A DNA stretch of 64,000 nucleotides from CAZAYP01 sp964489425 [NCBI: uncultured Verrucomicrobiota bacterium] (GTDB taxonomy: Bacteria; Verrucomicrobiota; Kiritimatiellia; RZYC01): NCBI GenBank assembly GCA_964489425.1, contig CAZAYP010000015.1, positions 1-64,000 of the forward strand, read 5' to 3'. Both the position numbers and the translations under genes were made by a program. This document shows, piece by piece, positions 27,801-34,765 of the stretch. The notes beneath the pieces are model-generated. The model did not search any database. It saw nothing but the letters and a program-made list of their open reading frames with translations, and was not told where the DNA came from. Numbering within the stretch: position 1 is the first letter of the stretch; every line of letters begins with the position of its first letter.

Positions 27801-28718
27801 CGCGATCGTGGCGTTGACGGCCGGGAAATTGAAGGAAACGCTCTGGGGCGATCCCGTGTCGATGCCGAAGACCAGCCAATCGGTACATTCGGTGTAGTGG
27901 TTGGCGCGGTCGCGCAGGAACCACCCGACTTCGTACCAACCAGACAGCAGCGGCATCCGGTACGGCCGTGGCAGGGTCCAGCTTTCATAGGTACTGCCGC
28001 CGAACCTGACTTGGCCCTGCTCGGAATTCCGTGCGCTCGGTTCGGCCAGGCAACGCTGAAAGGAATAGTCCATAAAATCCAGCCCGCTTCGGCCGCGCAA
28101 AGAACACTCGTTGTCGGTAGCCGGATCCGTCGCGTCGCCAACCACCGTCGGCCAGGTGGCATAGACTTTTTCCGGTTTCTGGTTGGTGAATTGCGCTTGC
28201 GGCGGCGTGAAATCGTAGAGAATGCTGGTGGATTCCTCGCCGAAGTGATTCGCGCGCTCAATGCGATAGCGATACTTGTACATCCCGTCGCTTAAATTCT
28301 CCCACGCGGGATAGTTGATGTCGTTGGAATGCCAGGACAGGAGGCCGTCCACCTGGGCGTTGATCATGCTGGCGATCAGAATATCGACGAAGAACGGCGT
28401 CCACCAAGACAATGGATCGTCAAAATGGGTGTCCAATTTGCGCTCTTCCGGCACCCAGTTCCCTTGCCCGTCCCAATAAAAGTGGTCACATTGCCGCTCA
28501 ATCAGCAGATAGATTTCCGAGGAACCCGCGGCGGCGACGTCGGCGTAACATTCGCCGCGCAGTCCGGTCACCGGGGCGCGTTGGATATATTTCGGCTTTG
28601 GATCGGTCAGCCAAATTGATACCACGTCATCCGCCAGCAAACGATCGGCTGGGCTGGCAGACCACACGGTAGCCAATCCCGCCATGGTCAAACATTGGGC
28701 CCACGACAATATTCTCAT
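24873..28718 (-). CDS. Large exported multidomain adhesin-like protein
   Basis: The protein has about 1,281 residues. AGGGGAAGG just upstream and a signal peptide (SWAQCLTMAGLATVW) select ATG 28718. The first 800 residues contain at least five Ig-like units with a YW(D/N)G...W signature (FYWDGQGNW, VYWDGVTRTW, RYWNGTAW, RYWNGVGSW, WYWNGSAW). Two or three IPT/TIG-like units follow (PVLDSLEPSHVPAGSQ, PVLTRLEPPYVVAGAG, PILRSLAPNRVRPD). Between the first two lies a copy of a widespread PPC-like module (NDLFADRIPF, SVWWCWGC, GSDFDTLLAAYTG, ANDDYVGGSSQVSF). The end is a 'FYRV'-type module (STNLTDW, VQFYRGV). No enzymatic motif is seen. A cell-surface or secreted binding role is inferred. Confidence 0.78.
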   Translation of the reverse strand: MRILSWAQCLTMAGLATVWSASPADRLLADDVVSIWLTDPKPKYIQRAPVTGLRGECYADVAAAGSSEIYLLIERQCDHFYWDGQGNWVPEERKLDTHFDDPLSWWTPFFVDILIASMINAQVDGLLSWHSNDINYPAWENLSDGMYKYRYRIERANHFGEESTSILYDFTPPQAQFTNQKPEKVYATWPTVVGDATDPATDNECSLRGRSGLDFMDYSFQRCLAEPSARNSEQGQVRFGGSTYESWTLPRPYRMPLLSGWYEVGWFLRDRANHYTECTDWLVFGIDTGSPQSVSFNFPAVNATIAGFTFFSGLAADDNEGMGIDHVDVRIRRYAGGVYWDGVTRTWTEEPHALATEKQSTGVDVSSWGKHLRPRPAAFSWLCRSNLPAASELENGAYTVQALAYDQAGHSITGALPLTLTLTQPNVFFSIPSNGAVFAEGLGPFCGYSVLGAGLSITQALLRVYRHPTPATTRYWNGTAWTDTPSDITGTVNPSIYQTWRYDGAMPSTADEFPDGLYYLSSTVRDNGGNEGTTVIEVRGDSTAPDAPMVIWPSNNAVVAEIEGIQGWAIDTANGSGIGRVTMALRYPADGAWRYWNGVGSWLYSYTSFDCGIDGTNWAYGGGLPAGNKLLQTNYEVIVGCADRAGYPSGTRQTAFSVIYTAPDLSSMNISTYSAHVTFPMPGGTVTPPFGSNTLRDIFYSIRRSSDGWYWNGSAWESNYFRAQGAFQGDDARRAPAAVPNQVQWIGQITLPQDADAQVGDYVVDAEATDVAGNTARSNTEFSLILANPQPVLDSLEPSHVPAGSQYARLVLHGSNFITDSLVLWDENVRTGDYVNANEMIVYIGSNMLAYAGAMHGVSVRNPEPGGGDSFPQFFEVDPAVLPAVNDLFADRIPFPAATMHWTNTGNNIGATVEGGEPVPLFQRLPAHSVWWCWGCTNNGLVTISTMGSDFDTLLAAYTGTDISNLTLIAANDDYVGGSSQVSFYPDLGYSVQICVDGYMGATGCVELSINQELGTNAPVLTRLEPPYVVAGAGAGINVHARGTHFDATTTVLWDGADEKISSTYRVDGRDVYAHLYNEHMLVPTQAMVSVYNLDEYGGRQYSGELPFYVLAENPPAPILRSLAPNRVRPDASSFVLTLAGENFINGCQLLWNGTGYDPETWSATQLTWTVDYSLFRWQELSIAVAVSNPPPAGGQSDALPLVFQTPASVLLFQDVQFDADRRKAMRMSGPSGMWEVQRSTNLTDWTSISTNDGSFGFADIIDTAPQPAGVQFYRGVQPDF

Positions 28719-29319
28719 ATCCTTCCCCTTTTTCCCTGTAGACTTCCGATGGGTAGCGCCCATGTACGAGCATCGTTATGATGATGTTGCATCCGGCTGC
28801 TTGGGCATGCGACCAGTTCGGCGATTGTGAAATAACGCGCCACGACCACACATAATACCCTGCAAGGTGTTGTGCGTAAAGCGACTGCGCCAGTGTGTTT
28901 GCCCTTGCAGGGCGCGGCATCCCTATGCGAACAAGCATACGAGCTCCGGACCCCCCAGGATATGCTCCCGCAGAGCCGCTGAGACGCAGGGGGATCCTTC
29001 GCATTCATCCTGTCCGTCCTGTTCATCCATGTTCATTCTGCCGCTGCTCTGCGTCACTGCGCCTCCGCGGGAAACCTCCGGCATAAACATGATGGTTCAG
29101 AGTTCAACCGCCCCACCCTGCGGGTCCCCCCCGCCTTGAAAAGGCGAGGAGCCCAGATTCGTGCCGATCCTCTTGCACAAATGGTATCAGATCTTCCGTC
29201 CGCCTGACCGAAACACCGGCGGTTGGTCAATAGTGCGAGCACGCTGCGCGCGGCGGCATGATCCGGATTGCCGCACGCCTTTCCTCATGATTTGGAGCGG
29301 AGCGCGAATATTCTGCACG
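28719..29319. other. Gene-free interval containing a palindromic repeat remnant
   Basis: No convincing gene is seen. The segment 28980-29080 carries CTGAGACGCAG, CATCCTGTCCGTCCTGTTCATCC and CTCTGCGTCACTGCG. The outer words are partly complementary, as in the short palindromic elements scattered in many environmental genomes. The rest looks featureless. Confidence 0.45.
28976..29066. repeat. Palindromic intergenic repeat (GACGCAG ... CATCCTGTCC ... CTGCGTC type)
   Basis: GAGACGCAG near 28981 and CTGCGTCAC near 29048 are inverted, with TCATCCTGTCCGTCCTG and TTCATCC words in between. The word composition resembles known intergenic repeats from planctomycete and verrucomicrobial genomes. The call is from memory of such repeats, without a search. 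Confidence 0.4.
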
Positions 29320-29535
29320 CTATTGTTCGGGCATCCGCTCGCGCATCATTCGCCTCCTTGGCAGTGACTCAAAGTAGGGCAGCATTCGGTGGTACGCGAA
29401 GACAATCACCGAGACGATTGCCCAGTAGAAAATCAAGGTCCCAGGGAGCATGACGGGAAGGTCGCGCAGAAATTCTTGCAGCGATTGCGGAGGCTGCTCT
29501 GACTCGCACTGGAAGCACAGCATGACCGCGACCAC
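29320..29535 (-). pseudogene. Small membrane protein, probably frameshifted at its 5' end
   Basis: This 71-residue frame has one clear membrane segment (PGTLIFYWAIVSVIVFAYH) and an Arg-rich tail. The better translation start lies in another frame: GGAGG followed by GTG at 29615, reading toward a hydrophobic VAVVAVMLC segment that continues in this frame only if one base is added or removed near 29540-29550. The gene therefore looks like a two-helix or signal-anchored protein of about 98 residues broken by a frameshift, or a sequencing error. The function is unknown. It sits at the edge of the lower-GC island. Confidence 0.3.
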
Positions 29536-29702
29536 AGCGACGATGAACGACCGATCGCGAGTGTTGTCAGGGCTCGCGCCATCACTGGCGCTCGTCGCAT
29601 GGGGGTAGCTCTCACAAGGTATTCCTCCGTCTCAGCATGAGCTTGTGATTGGCGGGCCAGTCCCGTCGACCTCCGGTCATCAACTCATTTGTTGTGTTTT
29701 GC

Positions 29703-30914
29703 TTACTTTCGTAAGAGCCAATTCAATGCCTCAGCAATCTCGATGACTTTGCGGCAATCAACAATGTCAATATTGTCTTTAGGTGTATGAGTAATCTCCT
29801 GGCTCTCAATATGTTCTATAAACCATTGTGATGATATGGCGATTGCCGGACATCCCTGTTGAACAAAAATGCTATGGTCTCCTTGAGGCCACTGACGCCC
29901 TTCTATGATTCCATCGTATTTCGCCAACATGTCATTGGCGCGTGCTCGCATGGCCGCTGGAACATCAAAAAACGAAAATGCCGATTTGCCTTCTTTATAC
30001 CCCGCGCCATCGATGTTGATATTCAATACAATATTCTTGAAATGTCCTTGATTCTTCCTGATGTAATCCATCTGTCCGGGTACGGCATAATAATCTTCAC
30101 CATTGAACGCCACGATCTCAAGCAATCTGTCCCCACGATAGTCTTTGAGGAATTCGGCCAGCAGTAACAAGGTAATAACTCCTGTGGCATTGTCAATTGC
30201 ACCCGGAGTGCCTTTCTTGGCGTCAATATGTGCCGAAATTACGATGCGCTTATCCTTGGTTCTCCCTTTTCTCGCAATGACATTATACGCTGTGGCGGGA
30301 ATTCGGGCTGAGCGAGACTGCAACAGCGCGAGCTTTCCGATGCAGGACAAGAGTCTTTTCCCTTCCTCTTCGGTTGTATAGACAGAAGGAATATCGAAGT
30401 CGCCGTCCTCAATAAGAGGAAAGGGATAGACGCCGCCAGCCAGGGCGGCATTACGTCCGGTTGCGGAGATGATCGCCGCAGGTCGCGTTTGTTCAAGAAG
30501 CGCAATGATTTTTCGATGTTCTTCCGGGTTATAGAACACGAAGTTTTTGGGCATGAGCTGTTCTTTGGCAATATCACCATACAAAAGAAGGATTTTGCCG
30601 GTTATCTCCTGCCGTTCGAGTTCTTTGGAACATGCAGCGCTTATCAGCGGGGCTTGAACAGAACATCCAAGAGAATAGGGACTCGCCAAGACGTTGAGCT
30701 CTTGATTTGCGACATGTAATGTTGCTCCACCGTCTTCCCAATCCATTACGCCCAACTCAGATATCTGTGTTCGCCACCCGAATGAGGAAACTTCCTTTTC
30801 GAAAAAACGCGTTGCTCGTCTGTTGCCCTCACTGCCAACGCAACGTTCTGGAATTTCCTGGCATAGCATATTCAGATACGACACGCATTTTTTATAAAGT
30901 CGTTCTGTTTCCAT
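29703..30914 (-). CDS. M28-family zinc aminopeptidase-like protein
   Basis: The 403-residue protein has the M28 metal-ligand pattern: SAHID (His229, Asp231), GAIDNATG (bridging Asp241), FNGED (Glu273 as the general base and Asp274 where Glu is more usual), NINIDG (Asp302) and THTPKDN (His376). It should remove N-terminal residues from peptides or act as a glutamate-carboxypeptidase-like enzyme. There is no signal peptide, so a cytoplasmic location is predicted, which is less common for M28. AGGAT eight bases before ATG 30914 supports the start. Base composition is clearly lower in GC than the flanking genes (many AAT, ATA and TTT codons), which suggests acquisition by transfer. No co-transcribed partner is seen. 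Confidence 0.88.
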   Translation of the reverse strand: METERLYKKCVSYLNMLCQEIPERCVGSEGNRRATRFFEKEVSSFGWRTQISELGVMDWEDGGATLHVANQELNVLASPYSLGCSVQAPLISAACSKELERQEITGKILLLYGDIAKEQLMPKNFVFYNPEEHRKIIALLEQTRPAAIISATGRNAALAGGVYPFPLIEDGDFDIPSVYTTEEEGKRLLSCIGKLALLQSRSARIPATAYNVIARKGRTKDKRIVISAHIDAKKGTPGAIDNATGVITLLLLAEFLKDYRGDRLLEIVAFNGEDYYAVPGQMDYIRKNQGHFKNIVLNINIDGAGYKEGKSAFSFFDVPAAMRARANDMLAKYDGIIEGRQWPQGDHSIFVQQGCPAIAISSQWFIEHIESQEITHTPKDNIDIVDCRKVIEIAEALNWLLRK

Positions 30915-31038
30915 GCAATTTTATCCTGTTTGGCGCACGGGGCGGCTGACGTGGCCATGACGCGCGGCGCCAGGGGGGCGCGTCTTCACATTGGATTCCG
31001 CTGAAAAAGTCGGGGTACATCGTGGCGTTCTAAATCGA

Positions 31039-31263
31039 TCAGCTTTGTTTGGTCTGCCGCTTGGCCCGGGGGGCGGGGGCTTTCGTCCTGATCAGATATA
31101 GCTCACGCCGGTTCAGCAGCTCCCACTCCACCTCTTCCCCACCCTTGACGCCCAACGCGGCGGCCAGCGGCATTGGCAGATAGACATAGAACCTCTGGTT
31201 TTGTCCGCTGGAGCGGATCGCCTGTATTTTCAACGGGTAGCGGGCCACTTCCTGGTTTTTCAT
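31039..31263 (-). CDS. AbrB/SpoVT-like small DNA-binding protein
   Basis: The 74-residue protein contains a swapped-hairpin AbrB-like core (RFYVYLPMPLAAALGVKGGEEVEWEL, with the typical 'G..G..V.W' turn) and a basic C-terminal tail. Such proteins act as antitoxins or autoregulators. No toxin gene follows. Instead a truncated transposase frame diverges from it, and similar small proteins are often neighbours of transposases. AAAGGA seven bases before ATG 31263 and a good promoter at 31287-31315 with an internal palindrome suggest it is expressed and autoregulated. Confidence 0.65.
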   Translation of the reverse strand: MKNQEVARYPLKIQAIRSSGQNQRFYVYLPMPLAAALGVKGGEEVEWELLNRRELYLIRTKAPAPRAKRQTKQS

Positions 31264-31286
31264 GCGACGATCCTTTCTTTCAAGAC

Positions 31287-31315
31287 AATATAGTCTATAG
31301 GCTATGTTATGGCAA
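31287..31315 (-). promoter_or_regulatory. Promoter with internal palindromic operator for the AbrB-like gene
   Basis: On the minus strand TTGCCA (31310-31315), a 17-base spacer and TATATT (31287-31292) form a strong -35/-10 pair. The spacer and -10 contain the near-perfect palindrome ATAGTCTATAGGCTAT (31290-31305, two mismatches), a plausible binding site for the encoded protein. Confidence 0.55.
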
Positions 31316-31530
31316 GCATAAATATCCAGGTCGCGCTCGCAGAAGGCCAGCGGAAATCCCCCGCCGTTAAACCCTTCGCTGCTTTACCGGTGGAGCGCTT
31401 GCCGGACCGGCAGGCGGTGAGCGCCTGCTTATACGATATCCGCTGGCGAATGGCCTTGAACATCCCGCCGGACTGGCACGGCATGGATCCTACCCCCCTG
31501 GTGTATTTCCGCAAACGGCTATTCTGTCAT
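31309..31530 (+). pseudogene. Truncated IS1182-type transposase N-terminus
   Basis: The frame starting at ATG 31309 reads LPDRQAVSACLYDIRWRMAL followed by PLVYFRKRL. This is the conserved N-terminal (DUF772-like) signature of IS1182/IS5-related transposases ('L.drqa.e.v...idWk.alg......fs.FR.RL'). After FRKRL, near 31520, similarity to that family is lost, and the frame runs into an unrelated palindromic repeat. The catalytic DDE region is absent, so this is a remnant. It diverges from the AbrB-like gene. Confidence 0.6.
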
Positions 31531-31542
31531 TCCTTTAAATCA

Positions 31543-31559
31543 ATCCTCTTTTTGAGGAT
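31543..31559. repeat. T-loop hairpin ATCCTC-TTTTT-GAGGAT
   Basis: A perfect 6-base stem with a T5 loop. A similar hairpin (GAACCCT-TTTTG-AGGGTTC) lies at 31902-31920. The pair brackets the palindromic repeat and could mark element ends or weak terminators. Confidence 0.4.
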
Positions 31560-31615
31560 CATCCGACAAGTGCCTGTCTGGATTTCAAAAAGCAGGTGCG
31601 AATGGAAGCAGACAA

Positions 31616-31714
31616 ACAACCACGGATGGACACGAATGGACGCGGATGTGAATCGGGGAAGATAGCGGATTGCCCTGAAATATCCGTGTTAATCCGCGTG
31701 CATCCGTGGTTCAA
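31616..31714. repeat. Palindromic ACCACGGATG-type intergenic repeat
   Basis: The left arm (AACCACGGATGGACACGAAT from 31618) and the right arm (ending CATCCGTGGTTC near 31712) are imperfect inverted copies about 35 bases long, separated by about 25 bases. Elements of this wording are widespread in environmental PVC and proteobacterial genomes. Their origin is not settled. Confidence 0.65.
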
Positions 31715-31901
31715 ATTATTCTCTTGGTTTGCGGCCTCAGGCCGCGTCTTGAACGGGTGGCACCTGGGTTCCGAGATGGTTCCACGGATCTTGGACAGGG
31801 CAAGATTCGGGCATCCTGTTCAGTTGGTTATCCTGTCCAGAATTCTGGTCCGGGTTGGGCCACGCCGTGGTGATCGGTCGTCAGACAGGAACTTCCCGGA
31901 T

Positions 31902-31920
31902 GAACCCTTTTTGAGGGTTC
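31902..31920. repeat. T-loop hairpin GAACCCT-TTTTG-AGGGTTC
   Basis: A perfect 7-base stem directly beyond the stop codon of the hypothetical gene at 31927-32478. No T-run follows on either strand, so it is not a standard terminator. Confidence 0.4.
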
Positions 31921-31926
31921 GTTCGG

Positions 31927-32478
31927 CTAATCTTCGGGGCCTGGGTTAAGGCACCGATTGCATAATGCCTTATGAACCGCGGCGAATATTTCCCGATTGC
32001 TGGGTACAGAAAACCATATTCCGTGAACCCGGTTAATATGGTTGTAATGTTTTTCAAGAAGGTTGAAAATGCCTTCAGGATTTTTTTGAGAAACGAAATA
32101 TCTGGTTATGACCGATGCAAGCAATTGATTGTATTCGGAGGATGGTCGTTTCAAGACCTTATCAATCTCATTCCAATAATCCCATGGAATTTGAATTGAG
32201 GATCGCTCCCATTCATTTTGAAAAGCACTTTGAAGAACAGAAATAGTGGATCCAATATCTCTTCGGCGCTTAATAGCCATTAGGAACAAAATCAGTATCA
32301 GTTTCCTGACTTCCATGGTCTCATTCATGAATCCCTGGGCTAAAACCGGGAAAATATCGTCCCCAACCTCTTTCTTTTCAAAATATGCCCAAATGAGGCA
32401 AATAAGATCGTTCTTCAAAGAATCGCGTCGAAAATGAAGGACCCGAGATTTGGCTTCCTGGATATTTTTCCGTGTCAC
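31927..32478 (-). CDS. Hypothetical protein, AT-rich
   Basis: The 183-residue protein is not recognised. It is predicted to be mostly helical, with aromatic and charged residues (LICLIWAYFEKKEVGDDIFPVL, RKLILILFLMAIKRRRDIGS), a spacing that recalls HEAT-like repeats. It has no signal peptide. GC content is the lowest in the window, so the codons are unlike those of its neighbours and transfer is likely. The only available start is GTG 32478 without a visible ribosome site, so the 5' end may be truncated. Confidence 0.5.
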   Translation of the reverse strand: MTRKNIQEAKSRVLHFRRDSLKNDLICLIWAYFEKKEVGDDIFPVLAQGFMNETMEVRKLILILFLMAIKRRRDIGSTISVLQSAFQNEWERSSIQIPWDYWNEIDKVLKRPSSEYNQLLASVITRYFVSQKNPEGIFNLLEKHYNHINRVHGIWFSVPSNREIFAAVHKALCNRCLNPGPED

Positions 32479-32614
32479 TGAATGGGAAAAATGCGGTTCT
32501 CTTGGATTCGCTAGTCATTGTTCTTGTTCCAACTATTCTGAACAACGTCGAGGCGCCATGGGGTCGGAGGCGTCAGGGTGTCGCGTCTTCACATTTCACA
32601 TTCAACGGTAGCCC

Positions 32615-33121
32615 TCACGGGCTGCTGGGGGACGCGTCCGCACGGCCCCCGGCAATACTGTGCAGGGCTTTGTTGTGTGTCCTATGTTTCCATTCTGGCG
32701 TCCGCGTCGAAAGGATAATCAGACTCGTGGGGGGAGCAAACCAGATGAGTATCGTGACTAGGAACCAGATGCCGAAGTCATTCCACTGGACAACACCCGC
32801 TGCGGTTCCAATGACCTCCATAATGATGAGGACAAGAATGGCGGCTGCATTCGTCCAAATGAGCCAACGGAGAGCCGCAGCGGTCGTTTGCGAACGGAAC
32901 GCGGAAATGAGGGCAACTACAGCCGCTATGACCATGACGAGGGCCGGGATGAAATCCGTGGCTGTGCCGAGATCAAAATGGGATCCAAACCAAACAATCC
33001 AGCGTTCCCCAACAACCATTGGCGTCGGTAACGACCAAGGAGGATCGAGCAAGTACGGTGTCCAAACGATTGCCTGCAACACGGCAACCATCACCACGGG
33101 AATCTTGATGCTGCGTTTCAT
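32615..33121 (-). CDS. Hypothetical membrane protein with four predicted helices
   Basis: The protein has about 168 residues. Hydrophobic segments lie at VVMVAVLQAIVW, DFIPALVMVIAAVVALISA, WLIWTNAAAILVLIIMEVI and GIWFLVTILIWFAPPTSLII. No family is recognised. The last 25 residues (from NKALHSIAGG) are encoded by a GC-rich hairpin-like stretch that looks like a separate intergenic repeat fused to the reading frame. ATG 33121 is preferred because it lies directly before the first helix; ATG 33157 is in frame. Confidence 0.55.
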   Translation of the reverse strand: MKRSIKIPVVMVAVLQAIVWTPYLLDPPWSLPTPMVVGERWIVWFGSHFDLGTATDFIPALVMVIAAVVALISAFRSQTTAAALRWLIWTNAAAILVLIIMEVIGTAAGVVQWNDFGIWFLVTILIWFAPPTSLIILSTRTPEWKHRTHNKALHSIAGGRADASPSSP

Positions 33122-33445
33122 TTCCGTATACACAACAGAGTATTGAGCGTCACGCATAGCACGGGGTGTTTATGCTTAAATTCAGCAATTACGTCAACCC
33201 AAACCTTAAAATCTCAAGATTTATGGGGTTTTGTTGACGCATAGCAAAGTTGGGGGCACTGATATACGTCAAGCGGGTGGGTTCCGCCGTGCCGGGTCGC
33301 ATCTCCCGTAGGGGCGTGGGCGCAGCGACACCGAGGGGCGGCTTACCCGATCGGTCTACCCGCCTTGATGGTGTCATCATCCGCGGATCGAAACCAGGAG
33401 GAAGGGGTCGGTCCGAGCATAGTTGCAATTGAAGGCGAGGCGATC
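33122..33445. other. Interval without recognisable gene
   Basis: There is no coding pattern on either strand. A GGAAGGGGTCGGTCC word near 33408 recalls the repeat at 11261-11317. Nothing else stands out. Confidence 0.4.
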
Positions 33446-34765
33446 TCAAGGGTCTGTTGCAAGGCCTGCGCCGGGTCTGGAAGCCTGGCCGCGCAACGTC
33501 GCGCGGGTTGGATTAAAGTAGCCCAGGCGCACGCGCGGGAACCGGCGGCGCAGCCACTGCGCCCAGGCTAGCATGCCCACGGTCTTTCCCCGGGGTGCGC
33601 GGCCCAAGACCTGCGCGTACCACGCCGGATCCATGTTCAGGTTGCGGGCCTGGATCATGTTTACGTCAGTGGCGCGCAGCAGGTTTTCCAGGGCGCGCAG
33701 TTCGCCGCGGCTGTCGGTGAATCCCGGGAACACAAGGTAGTTGAGCGACACCCATACCCCGTGGCGGCGGGCAATGCGGATGGACTCGACCACGTCGGCC
33801 AGCGCGTAGCCGCGGGGCTGGTAGTAGGCGTGATAATATTCTGGTTGCGCGGAGTTGAGGCTGACGCGCAGGCTGTCCAGCCCCGCCTTGCACAGGCGCT
33901 CCACATCCGCCGGCCGGCTGGCGTTGGTGTTCATGTTGAGCACTCCGCGGGCCGTGCGGGCGCGGATAGCCTTGATGGCCTGCTCCACGAGGCGCGCCTG
34001 CAAAAGCGGCTCGCCTTCGCAACCCTGGCCGAAGCTGGCGATGGGATCAGCCGCGTGCTGGAGGTGCGGCGCGACGTACTCGCAGATTTCGGCACAGGTA
34101 GGTACGAAATCGAGTCGGTGCTGGGTCGAAGGGATACACGAAGCCGCCGGCTGGTGGGAAATGCATCCCACGCAACGCGCGTTGCAGGCCGGACTGACTG
34201 GGATGGGGCATTCCATCCGGCCCAGGACCAGGTTGCAGGCGTTCGGGCAGCGGTACTCAAATACGCAGTGGTTGACCAGGTGCCGAACCAGGCGGTTGCG
34301 GGGATAGCGCTTGATCAGGCTGGCGGCCCCCCTGGCGATCCGGCCTGCCCAAGCCGGTGGAATATGGTGCCGCAACTGGCGGTCGATGAGTTGGCCCGCC
34401 GCTACAAACCGGCCGTTCGTCCAGCCTACGGCCGTGTAGCAGAAGAGCGGCAGGCGCGGCGCCGCCGGCTCCTGCTCATACGCAGCGGACAGGAACTGGA
34501 GGTATCCGGGCGGCAGGAACACCGCGGCCGCCTGCACTGGCGCGCCCCGGTACTCCCGCAATACCACGAGCTTTTTCCGGCGCGGATCAAACCCCACGGG
34601 ATAGCGGCCTGGCAGAGAGAAAAAGGAACTGGCCGCCGGGACCGGCATGAGTTCCGCGATGTCCGGTTGCCGCCACTGTCCAAGGCTGGCGCCGGCCATC
34701 AGCAAGTCCGGCACATCGAAGGCGTGCCCCCCTGCGTCACAGGCAACGAGGCAGGGACCTTTCAT
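33446..34765 (-). CDS. Radical SAM protein
   Basis: The 439-residue protein carries the canonical iron-sulphur motif SPACNARCVGC (Cys194, Cys198, Cys201), GQGCEGEPLL (the GGE-like SAM-contact region), and LRVSLNSAQPEYY further on. The 190-residue region in front of the cluster is unusual for the family and includes paired Cys residues (CVFEYRCPNAC) that could hold another metal. Its start (ATGA) overlaps the stop of the upstream GT39-like gene, so the two are translationally coupled. That points to a modification step linked to glycan or peptide work at the membrane, but the substrate is unknown. It could be a twitch/SPASM-free variant of the peptide-modifying group. Confidence 0.8.
   Translation of the reverse strand: MKGPCLVACDAGGHAFDVPDLLMAGASLGQWRQPDIAELMPVPAASSFFSLPGRYPVGFDPRRKKLVVLREYRGAPVQAAAVFLPPGYLQFLSAAYEQEPAAPRLPLFCYTAVGWTNGRFVAAGQLIDRQLRHHIPPAWAGRIARGAASLIKRYPRNRLVRHLVNHCVFEYRCPNACNLVLGRMECPIPVSPACNARCVGCISHQPAASCIPSTQHRLDFVPTCAEICEYVAPHLQHAADPIASFGQGCEGEPLLQARLVEQAIKAIRARTARGVLNMNTNASRPADVERLCKAGLDSLRVSLNSAQPEYYHAYYQPRGYALADVVESIRIARRHGVWVSLNYLVFPGFTDSRGELRALENLLRATDVNMIQARNLNMDPAWYAQVLGRAPRGKTVGMLAWAQWLRRRFPRVRLGYFNPTRATLRGQASRPGAGLATDP

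Noticed and set aside
33189-33449. 86-codon minus-strand open frame
   Set aside because: Pro/Arg-rich, no ribosome site and no recognisable protein features.
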